Positions 50,642 through 59,702 of a stretch of DNA of 64,000 bases are shown in pieces; positions within the stretch are counted from its first letter, which is position 1; each line of letters begins with the position of its first letter. The notes beneath the pieces are model-generated. The model did not search any database. It was given only the letters and a program-made list of their open reading frames with translations, and had not been told where the DNA came from. The translations under genes were made by a program, and so were the position numbers. The stretch comes from an uncultured Oscillospiraceae bacterium (lineage in GTDB: Bacteria > Bacillota > Clostridia > Oscillospirales > Ruminococcaceae): positions 1-64,000 of the forward strand of contig CAJTTB010000007.1 in the NCBI GenBank assembly GCA_910579175.1, written 5' to 3'.

Positions 50642-51877
50642 ATGAAAGAAAAGTTATTTACAAAAAATTTTACAATGTTGATTTTAGGGCAATCTTTTTC
50701 ACTTTTTGGGAACTATATATTAAAGTTTGCTTTATCAATGTATGTGTTGGAACAAACGGGTTCAGCAACCATTTTTGCTTCGTTATTAGCGATTGCAATG
50801 ATTCCAACTGTAATATTATCTCCCTTTGCAGGAATGCTGGCAGATCGGGCAAATCGAAAAAATATGATGGTTATTTTAGATGTTTTATCTGGAGTATCGG
50901 TGTTGATTACCTCTTTGTTATTTGATAAGGGAAATGGTATGTCAGTGATTGGAACACTATTGGTGGTTTTGTCTGTTTTGGGTGCTTTTGAATCACCAAC
51001 TGTTCAGGCATGTGTACCACAAATGTTAAAGGGGGATAATATTATCCGAGGAAATGCTGTAGTAAATCAGGTCGCATCCATTGCAGCTCTAATAGCGCCG
51101 TTTCTTGGCAGTTTATTTTATACTGCATTTGGAATGAAACCTGTTTTATATGCAAGTATGCTCTGCTTTTGGATCACCGCTTTGTTTGAATGTTTTATAA
51201 CATTATCTTGGAAAAAATCAGAAAAAAAGCAAAAGCTTATCCAGATGATACAAGAGGATTTTAGAAGCAGTATGCGTTTTTTGTGTAAGGAACAACGTCC
51301 CATTTTATGGATGCTTTTGTTGACGGCATTGATGGGATTTTTTATCGTGGGAGCATATGTGGTTGGATTTCCGTTTTTGGTGCGCAATGTACTAAAATTA
51401 TCTGTGGAACACTATGGAGTTGCAGAAAGTGTGATGGGAGTTGCAACAATTATTGGCGGATTAATGGTTGGATTTTTAGTAGGCAGATTAAAAACCAGTA
51501 AATTGTATCAGGTTTTAATTTTGATTGGTGTTTGTTTTGTTCCAGCCGGGATTGTTTTTTGGTTTTCAACAGATACATTTTTTCAATATCTTGTTTTATT
51601 GATATCCTTTGCAATTGGACAGCTTACTGCTAGTGTTTTTTCTATCTTTGCACTTTCTATTGTACAACAACATACACCCAATGAATTGTTGGGAAAAGTA
51701 ATGGCTTATACTTCTGCTATTGTGCTTTGTACTCAGCCATTGGGGCAACTTGTATATGGAATGTTATTTGACCAGTTTTCCAATGCGGTTTATATTGTTT
51801 TGATTGGGACAGGGGTGATAATTATTCTGCTTTCAGTTTTCTCAAAACCTTTTTTTGAGAAATTGGGAAATAAATAA
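50642..51877 (+). CDS. MFS transporter
   Basis: The 411-residue protein has about twelve membrane segments, the family loop GMLADRANRKNMMVILD between helices 2 and 3 (near residue 62) and FESPTVQACVPQML, features of MFS exporters related to macrolide or enterobactin efflux pumps. A TetR gene lies directly upstream. It likely exports a drug or a metabolite sensed by that regulator; substrate unknown. A strong AGGAGGA ribosome site precedes the ATG. Confidence 0.92.
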   Translation: MKEKLFTKNFTMLILGQSFSLFGNYILKFALSMYVLEQTGSATIFASLLAIAMIPTVILSPFAGMLADRANRKNMMVILDVLSGVSVLITSLLFDKGNGMSVIGTLLVVLSVLGAFESPTVQACVPQMLKGDNIIRGNAVVNQVASIAALIAPFLGSLFYTAFGMKPVLYASMLCFWITALFECFITLSWKKSEKKQKLIQMIQEDFRSSMRFLCKEQRPILWMLLLTALMGFFIVGAYVVGFPFLVRNVLKLSVEHYGVAESVMGVATIIGGLMVGFLVGRLKTSKLYQVLILIGVCFVPAGIVFWFSTDTFFQYLVLLISFAIGQLTASVFSIFALSIVQQHTPNELLGKVMAYTSAIVLCTQPLGQLVYGMLFDQFSNAVYIVLIGTGVIIILLSVFSKPFFEKLGNK

Positions 51878-51944
51878 TTTTGTCAAGATAAAACGTCTAT
51901 CAAAATAAAGATATCTTAGGTGGAAAAATCAGCATATTGTTGCA

Positions 51945-51973
51945 TTGACATTTTTTTTAAAATACAGTACAAT
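51945..51973 (+). promoter_or_regulatory. Sigma-A promoter of uvrBA
   Basis: TTGACA at 51945-51950 and TACAAT at 51968-51973 are 17 bases apart. Confidence 0.85.
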
Positions 51974-51980
51974 GGAGTTT

Positions 51981-51992
51981 GAACATTTGTTC
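51981..51992 (+). promoter_or_regulatory. LexA/DinR SOS box
   Basis: GAACATTTGTTC fits the Gram-positive LexA consensus GAACNNNNGTTC exactly. It lies eight bases after the -10, where LexA would block transcription. Confidence 0.88.
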
Positions 51993-52023
51993 TAAAGCGT
52001 TGGAAGTACGGAGAAATAAATTT

Positions 52024-54000
52024 ATGAGTAATCTAAATTCATTTGAATTGGTGTCCGAGTATCAACCTACAGGAGATCAACCCAAAGCCATTGCCCAATT
52101 GGTAAAGGGCTTACAACATGGTAAACGTGAACAAACATTACTAGGTGTTACAGGCTCGGGGAAAACTTTTACAATGGCAAATGTCATCGCACAGGTGAAT
52201 AAACCCACTTTGGTATTGGCACATAATAAGACATTGGCAGCACAGCTTTGTTCGGAATTTAAAGAATTTTTTCCCAATAATGCAGTAGAGTATTTTGTGT
52301 CCTATTATGATTATTATCAACCAGAGGCATACATTCCCAACACAGATACCTATATTGAAAAGGACAGTGCAATTAATGAGGAAATTGACAAATTACGTCA
52401 TTCTGCCACTTCTGCATTGTCTGAAAGAAGAGATGTTATCATTGTAGCAAGTGTATCTTGTATTTATTCATTGGGAAGTCCAATTGATTATCGAAGCATG
52501 GTAATTTCTCTTAGAATGGGAATGGAGAAAAATAGGGATGATTTCATTAGAAAACTGGTAGAAATTCAATATGAAAGAAATGATGTGAACTTTGTTCGGA
52601 ATAAATTTCGTGTTCGGGGAGATGTGATAGAAGTTTTTCCAGCTTATTCTGGGGACAATGCGATTCGGGTTGAATTTTTTGGTGATGAAATTGACCGTAT
52701 TTCAGAAATCAATACATTGACAGGAGAAGTCAAAGCAATACTTTCTCATGTGGCTATCTATCCGGCTTCTCATTATATTGTTCCAGAAGAAAAATTGCGT
52801 ATCGGGATTGAACAGATAGAGAAAGAATTGAGTGAACGGTTGCAATTTTTTAAAGAACAGGAGATGTTATTAGAAGCGCAGAGAATTGAACAAAGAACGC
52901 GATATGATATTGAGATGTTGGAGGAAATTGGCTTTTGCAAGGGCATTGAAAATTATTCTAGAGTATTGTCGGGAAGAGAAGCTGGAAGCACTCCCTTTAC
53001 CTTATTAGACCATTTTCCAGAAGATTTTTTATTGATTGTGGATGAATCTCATGTGAGTATTCCACAAGTAAGAGGAATGTTTTTTGGAGATTATGGAAGA
53101 AAAAAGACCTTGATAGATTACGGTTTTCGCTTGCCTTCTGCTTATGATAATCGACCTTTGAACTTTGATGAATTTTATGGAAAAATTCATCAAGCTATTT
53201 ATGTCTCTGCAACGCCTGGACCATTTGAACGTGAGCACAGCAGTCAAATTGTAGAGCAGGTTATCAGACCAACAGGTTTGCTTGACCCAATTATCACTGT
53301 AAAACCTGTAGAGGGGCAAATTGAAGATTTGGTGAGTGAGATTCATACAAGATTACCCAAGAAAGAACGAGTACTCATCACAACATTAACCAAAAAAATG
53401 GCGGAAGATTTGACGGCGTATTTGGATAATTTGGATATTAAGGTGCGCTATATGCACCATGATATCGATACCATTGAGCGCATGGAAATTATTCGCGATT
53501 TGCGATTGGGTGTATTTGATGTATTGGTGGGAATCAATTTGCTGCGTGAGGGATTAGATATACCAGAAATTAGTTTGGTTTGTATTCTTGATGCAGATAA
53601 AGAAGGATTTTTGAGAAGTGAAACTTCATTGATACAGACCGTTGGGCGTGCTGCGAGAAACGAGCAAGGACAAGTAATTATGTATGCTGATCAAGTAACA
53701 CCTTCTATGGAGCGGGCAATTACAGAAACCAATAGGCGTCGTGCCCTTCAGATGGAATATAATGAAAAGCATAAAATTACACCCAAAACCATTCAAAAAG
53801 ATGTGCGAGAGATTATTGAAATTTCTAAAAAAGAAGTGGAAAATGATGTACGAAAGATAAAAAAGCGCATGAATGCCCAAGAAAAGCAGGCAATGATTAA
53901 AAAGTTGACAGCAGAGATGAAAAATGCGGCAAAACTATTGGAATTTGAATATGCTGCGGAGATTCGGGATAAGATTCAACAGTTGACCGAACAAAAATAA
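52024..54000 (+). CDS. uvrB: Excinuclease ABC subunit B
   Basis: The 658-residue protein is full-length UvrB: LVSEYQPTGDQPKAI, GVTGSGKTFTMANVIAQ (Walker A), the beta-hairpin region VSYYDYYQPEAYIPN, DFLLIVDESHVSIPQ (DESH box), and VGINLLREGLDIPE and VGRAARNEQG in the second helicase lobe. A UVR domain lies at the C-terminus. It verifies DNA damage with UvrA and loads UvrC. I start at ATG 52024; an in-frame extension to 51979 would cross the SOS box. uvrA follows after 20 bases. Confidence 0.97.
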   Translation: MSNLNSFELVSEYQPTGDQPKAIAQLVKGLQHGKREQTLLGVTGSGKTFTMANVIAQVNKPTLVLAHNKTLAAQLCSEFKEFFPNNAVEYFVSYYDYYQPEAYIPNTDTYIEKDSAINEEIDKLRHSATSALSERRDVIIVASVSCIYSLGSPIDYRSMVISLRMGMEKNRDDFIRKLVEIQYERNDVNFVRNKFRVRGDVIEVFPAYSGDNAIRVEFFGDEIDRISEINTLTGEVKAILSHVAIYPASHYIVPEEKLRIGIEQIEKELSERLQFFKEQEMLLEAQRIEQRTRYDIEMLEEIGFCKGIENYSRVLSGREAGSTPFTLLDHFPEDFLLIVDESHVSIPQVRGMFFGDYGRKKTLIDYGFRLPSAYDNRPLNFDEFYGKIHQAIYVSATPGPFEREHSSQIVEQVIRPTGLLDPIITVKPVEGQIEDLVSEIHTRLPKKERVLITTLTKKMAEDLTAYLDNLDIKVRYMHHDIDTIERMEIIRDLRLGVFDVLVGINLLREGLDIPEISLVCILDADKEGFLRSETSLIQTVGRAARNEQGQVIMYADQVTPSMERAITETNRRRALQMEYNEKHKITPKTIQKDVREIIEISKKEVENDVRKIKKRMNAQEKQAMIKKLTAEMKNAAKLLEFEYAAEIRDKIQQLTEQK

Positions 54001-54020
54001 ATCAAATTGGGGGCAGGAAT

Positions 54021-56849
54021 TTGGCGAAGGATAAAATTATAATCAAAGGTGCAAGAGAACATAATTTAAAGAACATTGATATTGAAATTCCAAGAGATAA
54101 ATTGGTGGTAATGACAGGTCTATCAGGTTCTGGTAAATCTTCATTGGCATTTGACACCATTTATGCAGATGGGCAAAGAAGATATATGGAGAGTTTATCT
54201 TCTTATGCGCGACAATTTTTAGGACAGATGGAAAAGCCAGATGTAGACTATATTGAAGGGTTGTCTCCTGCAATTTCAATTGACCAAAAGACAACTTCCA
54301 AAAATCCGCGTTCTACAGTGGGAACAGTAACAGAAATTTATGACTATTTGCGCTTGTTATATGCCAGAATTGGAGTTCCACATTGTCCAGTTTGTGGAAG
54401 AGAGATTCGACAACAGACAATTGATCAAATTGTAGATAAATTGATGGCATTGGAAGAAAACACCAAAATACAGATTATGGCTCCAATTGTGCGACAAAGA
54501 AAGGGAACACAAGTAAAAGAGTTGGACGCTGCTAGGCGTTCTGGTTATGTGCGTGTGAGAATTGATGGAAATCAATATGATCTTTCTGAAGAAATTAAAC
54601 TTGAGAAAAATGTAAAACATACAATAGAGATTGTTGTAGATCGTTTGATGATCAAAGAAAGTGTGCGTTCTCGTTTGGCAGATAGTTTAGAAACTGCAAC
54701 CGCGATGACAGATGGATTGGTACTAGTAGATATCATTGGGAAAGAAGAACAGTTATTTTCACTCAATTACGCCTGCCCTGAACATGGTGTTAGCATTGAG
54801 GAATTGACACCTAGTATGTTCTCCTTTAACAATCCAAGTGGGGCTTGTCCAACCTGTACAGGGTTGGGAACTTTTATGAAGGTCTCTCCTGATTTGGTGG
54901 TGCCCAATCAGAATTTATCCATTCGCGAGGGAGCAATTAAGGCAAGCGGGTGGTCTTTTTCAGAGGGCAGCTTTGCTCAAATGTATTATGAAGGTTTGGC
55001 AAAACATTATCAGTTTGATTTAAATACCCCTTTTAAGGAGCTTCCCAAAAAGATACAGGATATTATTTTTTACGGAACTGGTGATACAAAAATTGCGATG
55101 GTTCGGTCAAATGAATTTGGGTCTAGCAATTATCAATCGGCTTTTGAAGGGATTATCAATAATTTAGAACGGCGTTTTCGAGAAACACAAAGCAATTATA
55201 TGAGAGATGAAATTACGTTGGTGATGGATTCTGTACTTTGCCCAGATTGTCATGGTGAAAGATTAAAGCCCGAAATTTTATCTGTGACAGTTGGGGGAAA
55301 AAATATCAGTGATTTTTGTAAGATGTCAGTGGTAAATGCACTGGATTTTGTCAATCAACTGCAATTGACAGAAAAGGAAACGCTAATAGCACATCAAATT
55401 TTAAAGGAAATCAAAGAACGCTTGGGATTTTTAAAAAATGTAGGTTTGGAGTATTTGACTTTGTCTCGTTCAGCAGGAACACTTTCAGGAGGAGAAAGTC
55501 AAAGAATTAGATTGGCAACCCAGATAGGTTCTTCTTTGGTGGGTGTTGTTTATATTTTAGATGAGCCCAGCATTGGTTTACATCAACGAGACAATCATAA
55601 ACTATTGGATACGCTAAAACATCTAAGAGATTTGGGAAATACATTGATTGTTGTGGAACATGATGAAGACACAATGTTTGCAGCTGATCATATTGTGGAT
55701 ATTGGTCCGGGAGCAGGTATTCACGGTGGGGAGGTAGTTGCACAGGGAACCATTGAAGATATATTGAACTGTGAAGCTTCCCAGACAGGTCAATATTTAT
55801 CAGGGAAAAAATTTATTGAAATCCCCAAACAGCGAAAAAATGGCAATGGATACAAATTAAAGGTAGTTGGCGCGAGAGAAAACAATTTAAAAAATATTAC
55901 TATTGAAATACCTCTTGGTACGTTGACTTGTGTGACAGGTGTATCCGGTTCAGGGAAATCTTCCCTTGTAAATGAAGTGATTTATAAAACACTTGCAAAA
56001 GAATTAAATAAAAGCAGAGTTCGACCTGGACAAGTAAAAGAAGTTTTGGGAATCGAGCAGATTGATAAGATTGTAGATATTAGTCAGTCTCCAATTGGAA
56101 GAACGCCTCGTTCTAACCCAGCAACTTATACAGGGGTGTTCACCGACATTAGAGATGTATTTGCTATGACACAGGATGCGAAAATGAGGGGATATTCTTC
56201 TGGACGTTTTTCCTTTAACGTCAAGGGTGGACGCTGTGAAGCCTGTGAAGGTGATGGAATTATCAAGATTGAAATGCACTTTTTGCCAGATTTATATGTA
56301 CCATGTGAAGTTTGTAAGGGAAAACGGTATAATCGGGAGACATTAGAGGTAAAATATAAAGGGAAAACCATTCATGATGTATTGGAGATGACCATTGAAG
56401 AAGCATTGCTGTTTTTTGAAAATATCCCTAAAATTCAAAGGAAATTACAAACGCTTTGCGATGTGGGATTGAGTTATGTGAAAATGGGACAGTCTGCAAC
56501 GACACTTTCTGGTGGAGAGGCACAGCGTGTGAAATTAGCGACTGAACTTTCTAAAAAATCTACTGGAAAGACCATTTATATTCTGGACGAGCCAACAACA
56601 GGGCTTCATATTGCAGATGTGCATAAATTAGTACAGATGTTGCAAAGATTGGTTGAAGCTGGAAATACGGTGTTGGTGATTGAGCACAATCTGGATGTGA
56701 TTAAGGTTGCTGATTATATTCTGGATTTGGGACCAGAAGGTGGCGACAATGGTGGTCAAATTATTGCAAAGGGTACCCCTGAGCAGGTAGCCAAAAACGA
56801 AAAATCTTATACAGGTCATTATTTGGCAAAGATTTTAGAAAAAAAATAA
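54021..56849 (+). CDS. uvrA: Excinuclease ABC subunit A
   Basis: The 942-residue protein is a full-length UvrA with two ABC modules: Walker A GLSGSGKSSLAFDTIYADGQ and GVSGSGKSSLVNEVIYK, signatures LSGGESQRIRLA and LSGGEAQRVKLA, and zinc modules CPVC, CPDCHGERLKP and CEACEGDG with CEVCKGKR. One zinc finger reads CPEHG, with His where Escherichia coli has Cys, so it may be CCHC. It scans DNA for damage with UvrB. The start is TTG at 54021 after GGGGGCAGG. It is in the SOS-controlled uvrB unit. Confidence 0.97.
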   Translation: MAKDKIIIKGAREHNLKNIDIEIPRDKLVVMTGLSGSGKSSLAFDTIYADGQRRYMESLSSYARQFLGQMEKPDVDYIEGLSPAISIDQKTTSKNPRSTVGTVTEIYDYLRLLYARIGVPHCPVCGREIRQQTIDQIVDKLMALEENTKIQIMAPIVRQRKGTQVKELDAARRSGYVRVRIDGNQYDLSEEIKLEKNVKHTIEIVVDRLMIKESVRSRLADSLETATAMTDGLVLVDIIGKEEQLFSLNYACPEHGVSIEELTPSMFSFNNPSGACPTCTGLGTFMKVSPDLVVPNQNLSIREGAIKASGWSFSEGSFAQMYYEGLAKHYQFDLNTPFKELPKKIQDIIFYGTGDTKIAMVRSNEFGSSNYQSAFEGIINNLERRFRETQSNYMRDEITLVMDSVLCPDCHGERLKPEILSVTVGGKNISDFCKMSVVNALDFVNQLQLTEKETLIAHQILKEIKERLGFLKNVGLEYLTLSRSAGTLSGGESQRIRLATQIGSSLVGVVYILDEPSIGLHQRDNHKLLDTLKHLRDLGNTLIVVEHDEDTMFAADHIVDIGPGAGIHGGEVVAQGTIEDILNCEASQTGQYLSGKKFIEIPKQRKNGNGYKLKVVGARENNLKNITIEIPLGTLTCVTGVSGSGKSSLVNEVIYKTLAKELNKSRVRPGQVKEVLGIEQIDKIVDISQSPIGRTPRSNPATYTGVFTDIRDVFAMTQDAKMRGYSSGRFSFNVKGGRCEACEGDGIIKIEMHFLPDLYVPCEVCKGKRYNRETLEVKYKGKTIHDVLEMTIEEALLFFENIPKIQRKLQTLCDVGLSYVKMGQSATTLSGGEAQRVKLATELSKKSTGKTIYILDEPTTGLHIADVHKLVQMLQRLVEAGNTVLVIEHNLDVIKVADYILDLGPEGGDNGGQIIAKGTPEQVAKNEKSYTGHYLAKILEKK

Positions 56850-56859
56850 AAATAAGGTC

Positions 56860-56898
56860 TTTACAATAATATACTAATATAGTACAATTATAATTGTA
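56860..56898 (+). promoter_or_regulatory. Rubredoxin promoter with overlapping palindrome
   Basis: TTTACA at 56860-56865 and TACAAT at 56883-56888 are 17 bases apart. The -10 is part of the perfect 16-base palindrome TACAATTATAATTGTA (56883-56898), a possible repressor site. Confidence 0.65.
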
Positions 56899-56997
56899 AA
56901 TAAAATGATGTACATTGAAATTTGTTACAGTTTATTTACAATTATTTCTGGGTTACCAGATATACTAGATTTAAAAAACAGAAAAGAGGTTGTAAAT

Positions 56998-57156
56998 ATG
57001 AAAAAAGTTTGTATTGTTTGTGGTTGGGAATATGATCCAGCGGTTGGCGATGAAGAACATGGCATTGCCCCAGGTACTGCATTTGAGGATTTGCCAGATG
57101 ATTTTGTCTGCCCTCTATGTGGTGTGGGAAAAGACCAGTTTGAAGATGCTGAATAA
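56998..57156 (+). CDS. Rubredoxin
   Basis: The 52-residue protein is a single-iron rubredoxin with the two Cys pairs in VCIVCGW and CPLCGVGK and the intervening Y-D-P and G-I-A-P-G-T segments. It carries electrons in anaerobic oxidative-stress or redox metabolism. The ATG at 56998 is the family start; AGAGG lies nine bases before it. It is monocistronic, with its own promoter and terminator. Confidence 0.96.
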   Translation: MKKVCIVCGWEYDPAVGDEEHGIAPGTAFEDLPDDFVCPLCGVGKDQFEDAE

Positions 57157-57184
57157 TCAGTAAGAAATCCGATTGCTCCATCAT

Positions 57185-57223
57185 AAAAAATCTCTTGTAG
57201 TTATTTACTACAAGAGATTTTTT
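57185..57223. terminator. Bidirectional terminator between rubredoxin and sigE
   Basis: AAAAAATCTCTTGTAG pairs with CTACAAGAGATTTTTT around a seven-base loop. Confidence 0.92.
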
Positions 57224-57247
57224 ATGGGATAAAAACGGTATTCCTTG

Positions 57248-57961
57248 TTATAAGACTTTTTCCAGTTCTACTTTTAATCGTTTGATAATGCGTTTTTCTA
57301 GTCTGGAAATATAAGATTGTGAAATTCCAATGGAATCTGCGACTTCTTTTTGTGTCATCTCAATGCCAGTAACTAGTCCGAAACGCATCTGCATAATTTG
57401 TTTTTCCCTGGGATTTAATCTTTCTACACAGGATTTTAATAAATCTTTTTCTACTTCCAATTCAATATCTCGATTGATACTATCATTATCCGTTCCCAGA
57501 ATATCGGATAATAACAGTTCATTTCCATCCCAGTCAATATTCAGTGGTTCATCAATGGAAATATCATTTCTTGTCTGTGTGTTTTTTCTTAAATACATGA
57601 GTATTTCATTTTCAATACAACGGGAAGCGTACGTTGCTAGTTTGATATTTTTAGAAGGAGAAAATGTGTTGACTGCTTTGATCAGACCAATTGTACCGAT
57701 AGAAACTAAATCTTCCACGTAAATTCCAGTACTTTCAAATTTTTTAGCGATATAGACCACTAGGCGCAGATTATGTACAATCAGTGTTTCTCTTGCGAAA
57801 TGGGGATCCGTTTCTAATTTTTGAAAAATAATTTTTTCCTCTTCTTTATTGAGGGGTGCTGGTAAGGCTTGGGGTCCATTGATATAGTGTATGGTATTAA
57901 TAAGACCCAATTTTTCAAGCGTAATTGAAATTCGGGATTGAATAATTTGAATCAACCGCAT
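57248..57961 (-). CDS. sigE: Sporulation sigma factor SigE precursor
   Basis: The 237-residue protein is pro-SigE. It has an amphipathic pro-sequence of about 28 residues, then NLRLVVYIAKKFESTGIYVE (region 2), DLVSIGTIGLIKAVNTF, KLATYASRCIENEILMYLR, DEPLNIDWDGNELLLSD and the region 4 helix SIGISQSYISRLEKRIIKRL. It directs mother-cell transcription after septation. It is cotranscribed with spoIIGA, 27 bases upstream, whose product should cut the pro-sequence. Confidence 0.97.
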   Translation of the reverse strand: MRLIQIIQSRISITLEKLGLINTIHYINGPQALPAPLNKEEEKIIFQKLETDPHFARETLIVHNLRLVVYIAKKFESTGIYVEDLVSIGTIGLIKAVNTFSPSKNIKLATYASRCIENEILMYLRKNTQTRNDISIDEPLNIDWDGNELLLSDILGTDNDSINRDIELEVEKDLLKSCVERLNPREKQIMQMRFGLVTGIEMTQKEVADSIGISQSYISRLEKRIIKRLKVELEKVL

Positions 57962-57988
57962 AATACATAAAACTCCTTTATTGATAAA

Positions 57989-58858
57989 TTAAGATATTTG
58001 AGAAACCAAATCGCTGCTGATAATGGCTCCAAAATCATCTTGCGAAATGGTTTGATTGGTGATGCCAATGATAACATCTTTTCGAATGTTGTTTTGCAAA
58101 CAAAATTCGGGCGGATGAAAGGCGGGGATCATGCTTTGACCGGTGACAGCGCTGATTGGAAGAAGTCTAAGACGTTTTTGCCAAATGGTATTTTGAATGG
58201 TTTCCAAAGAGCATGTAGTAAGTGCAGTGTGAATTTCTGTTGGAAATAACTCTTTGATTTGGTCAAATTGGCAGATGACGACTGGTAGTCCAGTGAGAAT
58301 ATCTGTTAGTTTGTTTCCTGTATCTATAAAGGCATTTACAAGAACTTTTTTCCCATCACATTCAATTGTAACTTCTATGATTTGATTTTGTGGAACATGT
58401 TTATGTAAAAGAAAACTAAGCGCTTGGATAATTAGATAAGCGCAGATGGTAGAACCGGCTAAAATGATAGCGGAAATATGAAAGTATACGACACCATTTT
58501 GATAAACCATTCCGACGGGGGCAAATAGATACCAAATTGCGAACATAAATCCGGCATAAATAAAATTGATAATATAAAAAACAAGTGTATATTTAAAAAG
58601 TTTTGAGAATGAATTTTTCCCAAAAGAAATGAATACCAAAACAAATGCGACAAATAGTTTTAAAATGTTGAGCAAAATAGGAGGAAGATTTTCCCATAGA
58701 ATCACCAAAGAGTAAATTCCACCAATTGAGGCAGAGAAAATCAGACGCTTATAACTCGAACGGATATGTAATAATTTTTGAGTTGATAATAATAGAAAAT
58801 AAGTCACAAATAAATTGATTAAAATCAAAACATCTAAATAAATGGTAGGTTGATTCAC
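57989..58858 (-). CDS. spoIIGA: Sigma-E processing peptidase SpoIIGA
   Basis: The 289-residue protein has five N-terminal membrane segments (about 1-150) and a C-terminal aspartic protease-like domain with the DTGN motif in VNAFIDTGNKLTDILTGLPV (near residue 180). It sits in the septum and, after a signal from the forespore, removes the SigE pro-sequence. The start is GTG at 58858 with a weak GGTGAT site. The promoter upstream has an unusually long spacer, as in the Bacillus spoIIG promoter. Confidence 0.93.
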   Translation of the reverse strand: MNQPTIYLDVLILINLFVTYFLLLSTQKLLHIRSSYKRLIFSASIGGIYSLVILWENLPPILLNILKLFVAFVLVFISFGKNSFSKLFKYTLVFYIINFIYAGFMFAIWYLFAPVGMVYQNGVVYFHISAIILAGSTICAYLIIQALSFLLHKHVPQNQIIEVTIECDGKKVLVNAFIDTGNKLTDILTGLPVVICQFDQIKELFPTEIHTALTTCSLETIQNTIWQKRLRLLPISAVTGQSMIPAFHPPEFCLQNNIRKDVIIGITNQTISQDDFGAIISSDLVSQIS

Positions 58859-58898
58859 AATATCACCAGAACTTTTAAAATGATTTATTCTAGTTACC

Positions 58899-58931
58899 TA
58901 TTATAGAACGATTTATTTTCAAAATATGTCA
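58899..58931 (-). promoter_or_regulatory. spoIIG-type promoter with long spacer
   Basis: On the minus strand ATGACA (58931-58926) and TATAAT (58904-58899) are 21 bases apart. The Bacillus spoIIG promoter also has an over-long spacer and needs Spo0A. A TTTTGAA within the spacer is only a poor match to the Spo0A box TGTCGAA. Confidence 0.55.
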
Positions 58932-59039
58932 TTTATTGTAATAGATAAAAATAGGGACACCATTTTATATTCCTGCATAGAATGAACTAGACAGAGTGGT
59001 TAGATGACGGTTTTATAAATATATATAGGAGATGATATA

Positions 59040-59504
59040 ATGGCGAATTCATGTAGAGATAATTTGTCTATTGATATAAATAATTGTGGTTGTCCCAATC
59101 AAGAGGAACGTTGTTGTCATAGCAAACCAGATATCAACCCATATGGTTGTTGTTGTGGATGTTGCGGATGTGGGAATGCGATAGCAGGTCCTTCTGCAGG
59201 TACTTATATAGCAGCTGATTTTGACAAGTGTGTTTCTTGTGGAAATGTTTGCGGAACATACCAATGTGGGGAAGAAAATGATAATGATTCAGGAAGAGAA
59301 ACAAATTGTGAAGGAATTCATTGTTTTAGAAATCAATATCAAGGCGATGATATAAGATATCGTTGGTGTTGTGATAACAGTGGCATGTGTTGTATGTATC
59401 CTTGCCAATGTAGAAATCCATTTTGGCCAGAATTTACACATCCTAGATGGTTGTGTTGTAAGAATTTATATTCTGGTAATGGTTGTAATGGTTGTTGTCG
59501 TTAA
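59040..59504 (+). CDS. Very Cys-rich 154-residue protein
   Basis: The protein has 28 cysteines in 154 residues, often in CC or CCC runs, for example YGCCCGCCGCG (near residue 35), KCVSCGNVCG, WCCDNSGMCC and GCNGCCR at the C-terminus. It has no signal peptide or membrane segment. I do not recognise the family. The strong ribosome site (TATAGGAGA) and clean terminator support expression. Being next to spoIIGA-sigE hints at a spore-coat, crust or metal-binding role, but that is inference. Confidence 0.8.
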   Translation: MANSCRDNLSIDINNCGCPNQEERCCHSKPDINPYGCCCGCCGCGNAIAGPSAGTYIAADFDKCVSCGNVCGTYQCGEENDNDSGRETNCEGIHCFRNQYQGDDIRYRWCCDNSGMCCMYPCQCRNPFWPEFTHPRWLCCKNLYSGNGCNGCCR

Positions 59505-59512
59505 GGTATTTT

Positions 59513-59547
59513 TTCGCTCTGGAAATGCTTCTAGAGCGAATTTTTTT
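59513..59547 (+). terminator. Terminator after the Cys-rich gene
   Basis: TTCGCTCT pairs with AGAGCGAA and is followed by a seven-base T-run. Confidence 0.9.
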
Positions 59548-59634
59548 ATCAAAAATTGGTTAATCTATTGATAAAGAGATTCGTTTTGAAATGTCGAGAT
59601 AGGTAAAATTTTATGATAAATCTTGAAAAGGTAG

Positions 59635-59663
59635 TTGAATAAGCGCGATAGTTGGGTTATAAT
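59635..59663 (+). promoter_or_regulatory. Sigma-A promoter of hprK
   Basis: TTGAAT at 59635-59640 and TATAAT at 59658-59663 are 17 bases apart. Confidence 0.75.
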
Positions 59664-59702
59664 AAAATAATTGATATTTTTTGAAAATGGAGGAATTCGA
59701 AA

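Noticed and set aside
51979..52023. Upstream extension of uvrB
   Set aside because: It would translate across the promoter-proximal LexA box, and UvrB homologues start near 52024.
54768..54860. A broken zinc finger in UvrA (CPEHG)
   Set aside because: His can replace Cys as a zinc ligand, and the rest of UvrA is intact.
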